Positions 1 through 8,494 of a stretch of 42,037 nucleotides of DNA are shown here, in pieces (the stretch's first letter is position 1; the number at the start of each line of letters is the position of its first letter). A program made the position numbers and the translations under genes. The notes under the pieces were generated by a model. That model made no database searches and was not told the origin of the DNA. It was given only the letters and a program-made list of their open reading frames with translations. This DNA comes from Verrucomicrobiota bacterium. Lineage in GTDB: Bacteria > Verrucomicrobiota > Kiritimatiellia > JAKQHR01. The DNA is taken from contig JAKQHR010000132.1 in assembly GCA_029557905.1 (NCBI GenBank), forward strand, positions 1 through 42,037, given 5' to 3'.

Positions 1-108
1 TTTGTGAAGCGTTACGCAGAACTCGGCACTGAAATCTCCCGCGCCCTGACCGGTTACAGGGAGGAAGTCGAGCAGGGCCGATTCCCGACCGAAGAGCATG
101 GCTATTGA
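1..108 (+). CDS. panB: PanB C-terminus (ketopantoate hydroxymethyltransferase), partial
   Basis: Only the last 35 codons are in the window, read in frame 1 and ending at TGA 106-108. The peptide finishes with the pattern E-V-E-x-G-x-x-P-x-E-E-H, which is the usual end of PanB. PanB makes ketopantoate from 2-oxoisovalerate and 5,10-methylene-THF in pantothenate synthesis. It overlaps the panC start codon (TGATG), as expected for a panBC operon. The call rests on this tail plus the neighbour. Confidence 0.85.
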   Translation, partial: FVKRYAELGTEISRALTGYREEVEQGRFPTEEHGY

Positions 109-950
109 TGAGGATCATTGAGTCCATATTGGAGATGCAGCACTTCGCGTCTGAACTGCGCCAGCAGGGAAGAAGAATTGGTTTTGTGCCGACGATGGGA
201 TACTTGCACGAGGCCCATTTGTCGCTCATGCGAACTGCGAAGGAGCGTGCTGATGTTGTCGCGGTCAGCATTTTTGTGAACCCCAAGCAGTTCAATGTGG
301 CCGCTGATCTGGCCGCGTATCCCCGCGATTTCGAGCGTGACCGGAAGATGTGCGAAGCGGAGGGCGTGGATATAATATTTCATCCTCCGGTTGAGGAAAT
401 GTATCCGCCCGGCGAAACCACGTATGTGAACAATGATTTTTTGAGCCGTGAGCTTTGCGGGGCGACGCGCGAAGGCCATTTCCGGGGAGTGCTGACCGTG
501 GTGGCCAAACTGTTCAACATAGTCATGCCGGATGTCGCGGTGTTCGGGCAGAAGGATGCCCAGCAGCTTCGCATTCTGCAGCAGATGGTGAAGGATATGA
601 ATTTCCCGCTGGAGATTGTTCCGGGTCCGACGGTCCGGGAGCCCGACGGGCTGGCCATGAGTTCACGGAATGTGTTTCTAACCGGGGAAGAACGGCTGCA
701 GGCCTTGTGCCTGCGGCAGGCGCTGGACATCGCGGAGAAAATGTATGCCGGCGGGGAGCGTTCCGCCTCCGCTGTGAAGAAGGCCATGCGGGCCCACATC
801 GAAAAATATCCCGCCGCGCGAATTGATTATGTCGAGGTTGTGAAATGGGAAACCCTGCAGAAAACGGAGACCCTCGACGGTAAATCCCTCGTGGCTCTGG
901 CCGTATGGGTGGGCAAGCCCCGCCTGATTGACAATACGATACTGGGCTGA
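108..950 (+). CDS. panC: Pantothenate synthetase PanC
   Basis: Cytoplasmic enzyme that joins pantoate and beta-alanine with ATP to give pantothenate. The 280-residue product has the family's usual length. The nucleotide-binding [13 protein letters not shown] motif (HIGH-like) is near residue 30, [10 protein letters not shown] follows, FGQKDAQQ is near residue 150, and MSSRN, the KMSKS-equivalent, is near residue 185. ATG 108 overlaps the panB stop as TGATG. A TTG three bases upstream (105) is also in frame but less likely. The gene ends 3 nt before the convergent DUF167 gene, with no obvious terminator between them. Confidence 0.97.
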   Translation: MRIIESILEMQHFASELRQQGRRIGFVPTMGYLHEAHLSLMRTAKERADVVAVSIFVNPKQFNVAADLAAYPRDFERDRKMCEAEGVDIIFHPPVEEMYPPGETTYVNNDFLSRELCGATREGHFRGVLTVVAKLFNIVMPDVAVFGQKDAQQLRILQQMVKDMNFPLEIVPGPTVREPDGLAMSSRNVFLTGEERLQALCLRQALDIAEKMYAGGERSASAVKKAMRAHIEKYPAARIDYVEVVKWETLQKTETLDGKSLVALAVWVGKPRLIDNTILG

Positions 951-953
951 AAC

Positions 954-1247
954 TCAAGTTCCAGGCGCCAGTGAACATTCCGCCTGCTGTTTATTCACTC
1001 CGGATACAGCGATCCGTTTGATGCGTCCGGTGTGGCCGGACAGGACGGTCAGATGCGAAACGGGAACTCCCAGTTCTTTTGCGAGGAATTTGAGCAGAGC
1101 CGCGTTTGCCTTGCCGTCAACGGGCGGCGCCTGAATGCGGATTTTGAGGTAATCGCCAAGAAGGCCATCCACTTTGCACCTGGGTGCATTTGGAATGATT
1201 TTGACGCTGATCACAACGCCGTCTTTGCTGGCCGTGAAGCAGTTCAC
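954..1247 (-). CDS. DUF167 (YggU family) protein
   Basis: The 97-residue protein carries the signature of the small DUF167/YggU fold: V-x-P-N-A-x-x near the N-terminus, then IRIQAPPVDGKANAALLKFL and a V-x-x-L-S-G-x-x-x-R-x-K motif. The family's biochemical role is not established. It lies 10 nt downstream of the epimerase gene on the same strand, so the two are probably co-transcribed. The N-terminus contains Cys3, which is not typical of the family. Length and motif order are normal. Confidence 0.9.
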   Translation of the reverse strand: MNCFTASKDGVVISVKIIPNAPRCKVDGLLGDYLKIRIQAPPVDGKANAALLKFLAKELGVPVSHLTVLSGHTGRIKRIAVSGVNKQQAECSLAPGT

Positions 1248-1257
1248 AGTGCGCCGG

Positions 1258-2205
1258 TCAGATGTTCGAATACTGGTTCCGGCGGATGATCTGGAAGCCT
1301 TTGATCAGCTCAGTGATTCCGTCCTGAAGGGAATGTTTCGGTTTGAATCCCGTCGCCTCAATTTTGTCGTTGCTGACAATGTAGTCGCGCTTGTCGGGAT
1401 CCTCTCCGACTTCGGATTCCATGATGCAGAAATCGGGAATCTGTTTCCTGATCTCAAGGCACAGTTCCATTTTTGAAAGGTTAGCGTCGCTGAGCCCGAC
1501 GTTGTAGGGCTCGTTTTTCATCGTCTCAAAATTGTCGAGGGCATGGATAAATGCCCCTGCAACATCGCGGACATGGATATAATTGCGCTTGAAGTGCGCC
1601 TCGAAGAGCACGATGAACCGGTCGTTTACCGCGCGGAAAGTGAAATCGTTCACCAGCAGGTCCAGACGGGGGCGGGGGCTGATGCCAAACACCGTGGCCA
1701 GGCGGAGGGATATTGCACGCCCGCTGGCCAGCAGATACTCCTCAAGCTCGACTTTCAGTTTCCCGTAGAGAGACACCGGGCGCATGGGGGTTGTTTCGGT
1801 GCAGAATTTCCCCTTTTCGCCGATCCCGTAACCGCTGTTGGTGGTGGGGGATATGATCATCTGGTCTTTGCTGGACATATCCACCAGCATCTTGATGGCG
1901 TCGAGGTTGATGGTGCGCGCTTCAATGGGCTTCTGGCTGCACAGCGGAGCCCCGACCAGGCAGGCGAGGGGAATGATGACATCCGCCCCGGCGACAGCCT
2001 TTTTCATCAGCGCCTCATCGCGCGCATCGCCGCGGATGACTTGCAGCTTCTTGTCCGCGCAGCAGTCGAGCAGGGATGCCTGCTGATACATGAAATTGTC
2101 CACTACGGTGACGCTGTGACCGAGCCGCAGAAGTTCCGGCACCATGATGGAACCCAGATAGCCTGCGCCGCCCGTGACCAGTATTTGTTTCTTTGAAGTA
2201 CTCAT
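1258..2205 (-). CDS. NAD-dependent epimerase/dehydratase (extended SDR)
   Basis: The 315-residue protein is a Rossmann-fold sugar-nucleotide epimerase or dehydratase. GGAGYLGS at residues 12-19 is the NAD-binding glycine motif, and a Tyr-x-x-x-Lys catalytic pair sits in SLYGKLK mid-protein. YNVGLSDANLSK near the C-terminus is typical of the substrate-binding half. The substrate cannot be read from sequence. The frame stays open far upstream, but ATG 2203-2205 starts directly at the Rossmann fold and lies 9 nt behind a consensus promoter, so I use it. It probably forms a two-gene unit with the DUF167 gene. It is distant from the glycan cluster at 21.5-35 kb, though it could supply it. Confidence 0.9.
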   Translation of the reverse strand: MSTSKKQILVTGGAGYLGSIMVPELLRLGHSVTVVDNFMYQQASLLDCCADKKLQVIRGDARDEALMKKAVAGADVIIPLACLVGAPLCSQKPIEARTINLDAIKMLVDMSSKDQMIISPTTNSGYGIGEKGKFCTETTPMRPVSLYGKLKVELEEYLLASGRAISLRLATVFGISPRPRLDLLVNDFTFRAVNDRFIVLFEAHFKRNYIHVRDVAGAFIHALDNFETMKNEPYNVGLSDANLSKMELCLEIRKQIPDFCIMESEVGEDPDKRDYIVSNDKIEATGFKPKHSLQDGITELIKGFQIIRRNQYSNI

Positions 2206-2214
2206 GATGGGCCT

Positions 2215-2243
2215 AAAGTACCTGTTCGCACGGGAGGTGTCAA
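2215..2243 (-). promoter_or_regulatory. Sigma70-type promoter for the epimerase gene
   Basis: Read on the minus strand: -35 TTGACA (2243-2238), a 17-bp spacer, and -10 TACTTT (2220-2215). The start codon begins 9 nt after the -10 box, leaving almost no 5' leader. Confidence 0.7.
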
Positions 2244-2260
2244 CGCCGGCGCTCGAATGC

Positions 2261-2289
2261 TTGCATTGCCGGAATATGCGGTCTAGACT
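2261..2289 (+). promoter_or_regulatory. Sigma70-type promoter for the HEAT-repeat gene
   Basis: -35 TTGCAT (2261-2266), a 17-bp spacer and -10 TAGACT (2284-2289). A leader of about 30 nt follows, with an AGGAGG ribosome-binding site just before ATG 2326. It is divergent from the epimerase promoter. Confidence 0.6.
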
Positions 2290-2325
2290 GTGCTGTTGTT
2301 GATTTGAACACAGGAGGCGCATCGA

Positions 2326-3519
2326 ATGACAAACAAGTTGATCCACACTGCACCTCTGATCCTGATGGGTTTTGTGCAGGTTGCTTGTTCCGATACCATT
2401 CACCTGAAAAACGGGCGTGTGATTGATGGGGAAGTCATATCCGCAGATGCGGAATATATAGAGATCAAACTGCCCTTTGCAGGTGAGAATTTTACAAGAA
2501 TCCGGCGAAAGGATGTCACGCAGATCCTGCGTGATGACGGGACAGCTCCTGCCGGGTTCCCTGTTAATGAGCCAGTGGAACTGCGGCCGAGTACCCCCGT
2601 TGCGGGTGCTGTCATGGAGCAGCATGTGCAGGAGGATGCGGATTATCAGAGTCTGGTCAGTGCGGAAAAAATGGAGGCATTCGAACAGGGGCTGTCTCCA
2701 GACGGCACCTATGATGCGCATGCTTCTCTGTCGGATGACGCGGACTACAAGAAGCGCAATCCGGCGCTGCTGGGTTTAGCCGCATGCGGGGACATCAGGG
2801 GTATTCAGAAACTTGAACAGATGCTTTTGCAGACTCAGTCCTCCACTCCGCCAAAAGCTTCTGCAGCGGTTATACTGGATGCGCTTGAAAAGGCGGGAAG
2901 TCCCTCTTCTGTCGCGGTCATGGCCCGAATCGCGCGATCGGGCAGGGCGGCGGCGGATCGACGGGCCGCTGTGTGGTCGCTGGGAAAACTTGGTTTTCCA
3001 GAGGCCATGGCTGTTGTGGAACAAGTGGCCCGCGACAGTGACGCCGGGGTCCGTGCGGGCGCCGCGTTTGCTGCCGGACGGCTTAATACCGAAGCTTCGC
3101 GAGGTGTTCTGGTCCGGCTGCTGCAGGATCCGGAGATGGGCCCCAAACTGGAAGCGGCAAAAGCGGTCGAAAACAATCCATTCCCCGCAGCAGTTCCTGC
3201 ACTGATTGGGGCTTTGAGCGATCGTTATGCCGCTGCCCCGGCATGTCTGGCGCTTGGGAAGCTGAAGTCCAGGGAGGCTGTTCCTCATTTGCTTGAACTT
3301 CTCAACAGCACCGATCCCGAGTATGGTCAGGTGCGTCAGCAGGCGGCGCGCGGCCTCGGAATGATAGGTGATCCGCAGGCCATTGATCCGCTGGTGGCAC
3401 TGCTGGGGGATACCTCGGGGCTGGGGCACATGTGTGCGCATGCCCTCTCACTGATGGTGGAGGACGGACCGGCTTCCCAAAAACCCTCCGACTGGTTAGA
3501 GTGGGCGGAGAAGCGCTAG
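2326..3519 (+). CDS. Exported HEAT-repeat protein
   Basis: The 397-residue protein has an N-terminal hydrophobic signal (residues 1-22; signal peptidase I cleavage after A-C-S is plausible, since Gln at -3 makes a lipobox unlikely). A small beta domain with LKNGRVIDGEV and a following I-E-I-K-L strand comes next, as in SH3-like domains often found at the front of PVC exported proteins. From about residue 140 to the end there are repeated helix pairs of HEAT/PBS-lyase type, such as AAVWSLGKLG, AGAAFAAGRL and ARGLGMIGDPQAI. HEAT arrays serve as protein-binding scaffolds, and no enzymatic motif is seen. A strong AGGAGG site precedes ATG 2326. The partner is unknown. Confidence 0.85.
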   Translation: MTNKLIHTAPLILMGFVQVACSDTIHLKNGRVIDGEVISADAEYIEIKLPFAGENFTRIRRKDVTQILRDDGTAPAGFPVNEPVELRPSTPVAGAVMEQHVQEDADYQSLVSAEKMEAFEQGLSPDGTYDAHASLSDDADYKKRNPALLGLAACGDIRGIQKLEQMLLQTQSSTPPKASAAVILDALEKAGSPSSVAVMARIARSGRAAADRRAAVWSLGKLGFPEAMAVVEQVARDSDAGVRAGAAFAAGRLNTEASRGVLVRLLQDPEMGPKLEAAKAVENNPFPAAVPALIGALSDRYAAAPACLALGKLKSREAVPHLLELLNSTDPEYGQVRQQAARGLGMIGDPQAIDPLVALLGDTSGLGHMCAHALSLMVEDGPASQKPSDWLEWAEKR

Positions 3520-3542
3520 AAACCCTGCTTCCTGAGGGCGGT

Positions 3543-3571
3543 TTGACTTCAGGGGGCGAATTGCATAGATT
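3543..3571 (+). promoter_or_regulatory. Sigma70-type promoter for the GH172 gene
   Basis: -35 TTGACT (3543-3548), exactly 17 bp, then -10 TAGATT (3566-3571). ATG 3580 begins only 8 nt after the -10 box, and there is no Shine-Dalgarno sequence in between, so a leaderless transcript is predicted. Confidence 0.7.
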
Positions 3572-3579
3572 GCGGCCAT

Positions 3580-5859
3580 ATGAAAACTATCTGTCTCCCA
3601 GGAGTCATTGGCCTGCTGCTTTTAATCGCGTCGGCGGGATGTTCGCGGCCGGAAGGACGGGAAATCCTCTGGGCCGATCTGGTCAATGAATTGAAGGATA
3701 CGGATCGAATGGCGCGTCTGGATGTCCGCCCGACACAGATCGTTACCTCCTATGACCGCCGGGGCGGAAACGATGACTTCAACAATTTTGCCCGCAGGGG
3801 GCCTGACGGGTGGGTGGTGCTGGCGGATCTGGAGGGGCCGGGATATATGTCGCGTTTCTGGTTTACCGGAGCGCTTGACGGATCGCATGGCCTGCGCATG
3901 TATTTTGACGGAGAACGCAAGCCCCGCATTGATACAACCATTGGTGATTTCTGCGGGGGAACCGAGCCCTTTATTGCCCCGCTGGCCTGTTTTGAAAACT
4001 ACTGCTGGTATTCGTGGGTTCCGATCCCCTTCAGAAAAAAACTGACGGTGATGGTTCAGGACGGAGGAGCGAAGCAGACCGAGGGCGGGAAGCCCGGCGA
4101 TGAGCGAAGGCTGTTCTTTCAGATCAACTGGTCCCGTTTGAACGAAGGAGAAACCATCCAGAGCTGGCCCCGGGATATGACCGATGCGCACAAGACGGCT
4201 CTTTCTGAACTGGGGGCGAGATGGAAGAGTACTCCCGGAGCCAATGTGCCTGGTGAAAGGCATGAGGCGATCTGCAAACAGAAGTCGGACACAGCAGTCT
4301 GCGAACTGCCGGGGCCTGCCGTGATTCGCGAGTTCAGAGTAAGTCTGGATGACTCTTCGATTGGTTCAGCCGTTGCGCGCCGGCAGCTGCTGCGTGACAT
4401 GATACTGCGCATTTCATGGGATGGGAGCAGTCCCTCGGTGAATGTTCCGCTCGGAGATTTTTTCGGAAGCATGGGCCAGCGCCTGAAGTATGATTCCCTG
4501 TTTTTCGGATACCGCGACGGCGTTTTCAGCATTCGTTTCCCGATGCCGTTCGCGCAGTCGGCAAAAATCGAAATACAGAACCTCAGCAGTTGGGACGTGC
4601 CCCTGACGATGGAGGCGGTCGTGGAGAAGCTGCCTTCCTGGCCGGCGCACTATGGATACTTTCATGCCGCGTGGAGGAAAAGCGGCGAGGAAATGATGGG
4701 GCGTCCGCACAACGTGCTTCGGACCGGCGGAACAGGAAAATTCGCGGCATGTCTGCTGGGTGCGACCAGCTTTGACCGGAGCTGGTGGCTGCTGGAGAGT
4801 GACGAAACGATGCGCATGGATTCCGCCCCTGAGCCGCAGTGGCGGGGCACGGGGCTGGAGGACTACTTCAACGGCGGATGGTATTACCAGAACTTCCTTG
4901 CGCGGCCGCTGAACGGGATTGTCTTCAAGGCTCCGTTCCGCGCGGTGCAGTATCGGATTCACTTTGCGGATCCGGTCATGTTTCACAGCGCCTTTGAGAT
5001 GAACTTTGAACGCGGCCCGGAGATGGCCAGCCGCGGCGTGTATGAGAGTGTGGCGTATTACTATCTGAAGACCCCGCAGAGGTCGCCCTCGGAGATTGCA
5101 CAGGATGCTTCCCGCTACTTTCCCGATGATCCGATGGCCCGGGCCACGTACATGACCGAGGTCAACAATATCGAACGAATGGATGATTATGCGGGCGCAG
5201 CGGAATACACGGAATATTTTCTGGAGAAGAATCCGGAATTCCCGTTTGCAGAGACGCTGCGCATGCGGCGGGATGCCTACCGCGAGAAGATCCGCGGATC
5301 TTCCGCTGCCCCGGAGTTTTACAAGAAGTATTTGAGCTCATCGAATGAAGTCGCGCGGAAGCAGGCCGGGGACCTGGAGTGGTTTTATGCTGACCCGTCC
5401 CGCGCGCTGCTGGGACTGTACTGCAATGCGCCATCGCGTGCATTTCTTGACGGGAAATTCGTGCTGGGGGCGGGGCGCGACGATCGCTGCGAGATCGCGC
5501 GGCTGTCGCTTCCGGACGGCCGGCACACGTTCGCCGTGCAGGCTCAATGGAAGCAGTATCCCGACTGGATGCAGTTCTGCCTCAGGACCCATTCGGGTGA
5601 TGTGGTCTCCCGGCCGGACAGCAAATATGCGCTCGATGCGGCCGGCGGCTGGATGACCTCGGATTATGATGACAGCGCCTGGCCGCGTCTTTCCGGAACG
5701 GGTGTCAAGGGCCCCCCCGAGGCGCCCTATGTGTGGATGGAGCCTCATCCGCACATCGGCATGCACTCCGGTGCCGCGGGCCTGCGCCCGGAATGGAACA
5801 ACCGGGTTCAGAGTTATGTGGTGTACCGGAGCGAATTTGACGTGCCAAGCGGCAGGTGA
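3580..5859 (+). CDS. GH172/DUF2961 family lipoprotein
   Basis: The 759-residue protein begins with a lipoprotein-like signal ending at Cys21 (ASAGC). Residues about 35-490 match the DUF2961 family, now GH172. Visible signatures are SYDRRGGNDDFNNF near residue 50, GPGYMSRFW near 90, and the hallmark GTGLEDYFNGGWYY near 425. Characterised members cleave or rearrange fructofuranosyl or arabinofuranosyl glycans through two conserved glutamates, so a carbohydrate-active role outside the cytoplasm is likely but the substrate is unknown. The C-terminal part holds a WMTSDYDDSAWP motif typical of galactose-binding jelly rolls, and the protein stops soon after the YRSEFDVP strand where such domains normally continue. 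The start codon lies 8 nt after a consensus -10 box. Confidence 0.85.
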   Translation: MKTICLPGVIGLLLLIASAGCSRPEGREILWADLVNELKDTDRMARLDVRPTQIVTSYDRRGGNDDFNNFARRGPDGWVVLADLEGPGYMSRFWFTGALDGSHGLRMYFDGERKPRIDTTIGDFCGGTEPFIAPLACFENYCWYSWVPIPFRKKLTVMVQDGGAKQTEGGKPGDERRLFFQINWSRLNEGETIQSWPRDMTDAHKTALSELGARWKSTPGANVPGERHEAICKQKSDTAVCELPGPAVIREFRVSLDDSSIGSAVARRQLLRDMILRISWDGSSPSVNVPLGDFFGSMGQRLKYDSLFFGYRDGVFSIRFPMPFAQSAKIEIQNLSSWDVPLTMEAVVEKLPSWPAHYGYFHAAWRKSGEEMMGRPHNVLRTGGTGKFAACLLGATSFDRSWWLLESDETMRMDSAPEPQWRGTGLEDYFNGGWYYQNFLARPLNGIVFKAPFRAVQYRIHFADPVMFHSAFEMNFERGPEMASRGVYESVAYYYLKTPQRSPSEIAQDASRYFPDDPMARATYMTEVNNIERMDDYAGAAEYTEYFLEKNPEFPFAETLRMRRDAYREKIRGSSAAPEFYKKYLSSSNEVARKQAGDLEWFYADPSRALLGLYCNAPSRAFLDGKFVLGAGRDDRCEIARLSLPDGRHTFAVQAQWKQYPDWMQFCLRTHSGDVVSRPDSKYALDAAGGWMTSDYDDSAWPRLSGTGVKGPPEAPYVWMEPHPHIGMHSGAAGLRPEWNNRVQSYVVYRSEFDVPSGR

Positions 5860-5901
5860 GCCGCTATATAATGGCTGCGGAATACGGAACGGGACTGAGC
5901 A

Positions 5902-6777
5902 ATGAAAATGTGGAAGATGCTTCTTTTTGCGGGATGTGCATGGGCTTCGGTTTGTGCCTTTTCGGGCTGTTCGCGCAATGTGGCCAACATTGATGAGCAG
6001 GAAGAGCGGCATCCGCTGATGCAGCGGGCATTGAATCACAAACGGCTGCAGGATATTGACAAGGCCATAGACCTTTTCGAGGAGATCCTCCGCGAGAATT
6101 CCGACATGGCCCGGGCACATCTGGAACTGGGACTCCTATACGACAGCTATCGGGAAGACTACATGCGCGCGCTTTATCATTATCAGCGCTATCTTGAACT
6201 TCGGCCCGACACCGAAAAGCGCGAGATGATTGAGAACATCATGAAAATGGCGCGTCTGTCTTTTGCGGCAACGCTTCCGCACAGTCCTTCCGACACGCTG
6301 GATGAGATTGCGGCTCTCAAACGGGAAAATGCAATGTTGACCACCCGGATCAACGAGATGAGCCGTGCGCTGAATCTGGCGGAAAAGAAGGCCGCCGAGG
6401 CCGCCCGGCGGGAGGAGTCAGCGCTGCTGGCGCGTGTGCCTGATCCGCCTGCCCGGCTGGCTGACACCCGACCGCCCGATGTCCAGGCCGACCGTCCGCC
6501 CATGGATGTTTCGCCGGACCGGATTCCGAAGCCCGCCCCCGCAGCGGCACCGGCGCGTCCGCAATCTCGGCCGGCGCCGGCCGCGGCGGTGAAACCTCCG
6601 CCTCCGGCTCCGCCGGTCGCGCAGACCTACCGGGTGCTGCGGGGAGATACACTTTCCAGCATTGCCGCCAAGATGTATAACAATCCCCAAATGTGGACGA
6701 AAATATTTGATGCCAACCGGGACAAGCTGGACCGTCCCGAGGGAATCCGCGTGGGGCAGGTGCTGGTGATTCCATAA
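5902..6777 (+). CDS. TPR/coiled-coil/LysM lipoprotein
   Basis: The 291-residue protein has a lipoprotein signal ending at FSGC (Cys23). TPR-like helices span residues about 38-100 (ALNHKRLQDIDKAIDLFEEI; HLELGLLYDSYREDY). A short coiled coil covers about 130-175, followed by a Pro/Ala-rich linker of about 55 residues. A single LysM domain occupies residues 242-291 (YRVLRGDTLSSIAAKMYNN...VGQVLVIP). LysM binds N-acetylglucosamine polymers, so peptidoglycan binding next to the outer membrane is the natural reading. A TATAAT box at 5867-5872 may drive it, but the -35 is poor. Two genes for tail-anchored proteins follow within 24 and 17 nt, suggesting one envelope module. Confidence 0.85.
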   Translation: MKMWKMLLFAGCAWASVCAFSGCSRNVANIDEQEERHPLMQRALNHKRLQDIDKAIDLFEEILRENSDMARAHLELGLLYDSYREDYMRALYHYQRYLELRPDTEKREMIENIMKMARLSFAATLPHSPSDTLDEIAALKRENAMLTTRINEMSRALNLAEKKAAEAARREESALLARVPDPPARLADTRPPDVQADRPPMDVSPDRIPKPAPAAAPARPQSRPAPAAAVKPPPPAPPVAQTYRVLRGDTLSSIAAKMYNNPQMWTKIFDANRDKLDRPEGIRVGQVLVIP

Positions 6778-6800
6778 TTTAACAGCAGGAGGATACAGTC

Positions 6801-7547
6801 ATGGGAGCTACTGATTTTTTTGATGATGATCTGGTGAAACCGGGCCGGAAAGAGGGCAGCATCAGCATGGGGCCGGGAGCGGGCAGTACCAAGTCGGTTG
6901 AGCCGGGAGCCCCTTCCACCACATTTCCGTCCCGACCGGTGTCCGATTTCAACCTGACGCGCATGGCGCGGCACAAGGACGAGGTTGAAACACAGGTGGC
7001 GCGCGCCGCCGAAGAGCTGGAACGGCTGCGCCAGCGGCAGGAGGACCTCGAGCGCGAGAAGCATGATCTGGAGGATCTGCGGCGGATGCAGGATGAGTAT
7101 CAGCAGGGCCGGCGGGAAATGATTGAACAGCTCAGTCAGAACCTGCTGAAACTTGAAAAAGATGAACTTCGCGCCGAGCAGACGCGCGAACTGCTGGCCT
7201 CCACCCGCAGGAGTTTCAAGGCTATGCTTGAGAACATCAAGGGGCTGAATGATGAAACGTGGACGGACGAACAGTTCCGCGAGGAGCTTGGCAAGGCGCG
7301 CACGGTCATTGAGGATGCCCGCATTGAATTCAACAAGGCCCGCGCAAAGATTGACGCGCTGATCAGCATTGAGGAGAAAGCTGACCGCGGACGTCCGGTG
7401 GTTTTTGAGAGCCCGCTCCGCGAGGAGAATGTGTTTTCCTTCGGCCACTGGTTCAAGGTGGGTATGGCGGTTACGCTCCCCCTGACGATTCTGATCGTTC
7501 TGCTCATGGCTGCATTTGCCGCGCTGCGATATATGCGGGTGCTGTAG
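6801..7547 (+). CDS. Coiled-coil protein with C-terminal membrane anchor
   Basis: The 248-residue protein has a low-complexity start and then a long charged coiled coil at about residues 50-130 (heptads rich in Glu/Arg/Gln/Leu). A second helical stretch covers about 135-195. One hydrophobic segment at about 218-243 lies near the C-terminus, and no signal peptide is present. The topology is most likely cytoplasmic with a tail anchor. I recognise no family. An AGGAGG ribosome-binding site precedes ATG 6801, 23 nt after the LysM gene. Its place between two other envelope-associated genes suggests a scaffold or tether, which is inference only. Confidence 0.75.
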   Translation: MGATDFFDDDLVKPGRKEGSISMGPGAGSTKSVEPGAPSTTFPSRPVSDFNLTRMARHKDEVETQVARAAEELERLRQRQEDLEREKHDLEDLRRMQDEYQQGRREMIEQLSQNLLKLEKDELRAEQTRELLASTRRSFKAMLENIKGLNDETWTDEQFREELGKARTVIEDARIEFNKARAKIDALISIEEKADRGRPVVFESPLREENVFSFGHWFKVGMAVTLPLTILIVLLMAAFAALRYMRVL

Positions 7548-7564
7548 AACGGAGCCGCTGCGCA

Positions 7565-7933
7565 ATGGGTAAAGGCAAATCAGCGCTTGATCGCCGGCTG
7601 GAGCAGCTGGAGAGGGAGGCCGCTTCCATCCAGAGCAATATCAGCAGCCTGGATTATGCGCTCAGGCGCGCCGACCGGGGCGCTCCGGCACGGCTGAAAC
7701 TGATGCCGGACAGGAGATCGTTATCTGCGCATCCGGCGCCCGAAAGAAAAACAAAAGATCCGGTGGAGAAACCGGTTCGCCGGAAAATCGCAAATTATCT
7801 GTCAGGCGGAAGCTTCAGGGCGGTAAAGCTCACTCCGCAGGAAATGGCGGTTCAGCGCAACAAGGCCATTTTCATGATCATTGTGCTGATCATTGTGATT
7901 TATGTCATGCTGAAACTTTTCCACAAGGTGTGA
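7565..7933 (+). CDS. Small tail-anchored protein
   Basis: The 122-residue protein starts with a short coiled coil (about residues 5-35: LDRRLEQLEREAASIQSNI). A basic Pro-rich middle follows, and it ends with a hydrophobic helix of about 20 residues (IFMIIVLIIVIYVMLKLF), so it resembles a smaller version of the upstream gene product. No family is recognised. The gene lies 17 nt downstream of the coiled-coil gene and is surely co-transcribed with it. The cytoplasmic face should hold the coiled coil. Confidence 0.7.
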   Translation: MGKGKSALDRRLEQLEREAASIQSNISSLDYALRRADRGAPARLKLMPDRRSLSAHPAPERKTKDPVEKPVRRKIANYLSGGSFRAVKLTPQEMAVQRNKAIFMIIVLIIVIYVMLKLFHKV

Positions 7934-7962
7934 TTGTGCCCTCCGGCCCGTTCGCGGCCTTA

Positions 7963-8439
7963 TTACGGAAGAACCATCGCGATGATTTCTGCACGGATAT
8001 CGCGTCCAATGTGAATTCGCGCCAGGGTTGGCCCCGCATCCGACCGCGGCTGACTGATGCTCCCGGGGTTCACAAATAGTATGCCTTCGCGAGAACTGAT
8101 GGAGGGCCGGTGCGTATGACCATGCAGTACAAGCGCTGCCTTCATCGCCCTGAAATCGACGTCTGCAGCCGCAAGATCATGCAGGAGGCAGACCGTATGG
8201 CCTCCGAGTTCAAGCACTTCAACAGAGGAGAGCCGGCCGGCCCATGAATGCCGGTCCATGTTCCCGCGCACGGCATGCACAGGCGCTATTTTACTGAGCT
8301 GATCCAGAATGGCGGGAGAGCCGATATCACCCGCGTGAAAAATGGAGTCCGCGCCGTGCAGCATCTGGAGCGCGCCATCGGGAAGATGTCCGTGCGTATC
8401 GGAAAGCGCGAAAGCAATGATTTCTTTTTCTGCTGACAT
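7963..8439 (-). CDS. YfcE/MJ0936-type metallophosphoesterase
   Basis: The 158-residue protein shows the complete metal-site set of the calcineurin-like small phosphoesterases: SDTHG near residue 13, HAGDIGS near 36, RGNMD near 58, H in LLHDL near 86, and LHGHTH near 107. Family members hydrolyse phosphodiesters such as bis-pNPP with Mn2+ in vitro, and physiological substrates are mostly unknown. The gene is convergent with the tail-anchored protein gene and divergent from the DUF457 gene. Its promoter places the ATG 9 nt after the -10 box. Confidence 0.92.
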   Translation of the reverse strand: MSAEKEIIAFALSDTHGHLPDGALQMLHGADSIFHAGDIGSPAILDQLSKIAPVHAVRGNMDRHSWAGRLSSVEVLELGGHTVCLLHDLAAADVDFRAMKAALVLHGHTHRPSISSREGILFVNPGSISQPRSDAGPTLARIHIGRDIRAEIIAMVLP

Positions 8440-8448
8440 GACGGATCA

Positions 8449-8477
8449 ACTATAGTTAGCATCGGCAGCATTGGCAA
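8449..8477 (-). promoter_or_regulatory. Sigma70-type promoter for the phosphoesterase gene
   Basis: On the minus strand: -35 TTGCCA (8477-8472), a 17-bp spacer, and -10 TATAGT (8454-8449). Nine bases separate the -10 box from ATG 8439, so essentially no leader remains. Confidence 0.7.
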
Positions 8478-8494
8478 CCGTACCGGATGGGATT

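Noticed and set aside
2206-2721. N-terminal extension of the epimerase frame
   Set aside because: It would overlap the promoter and start of the divergent HEAT gene, and the Rossmann motif starts directly after ATG 2205.
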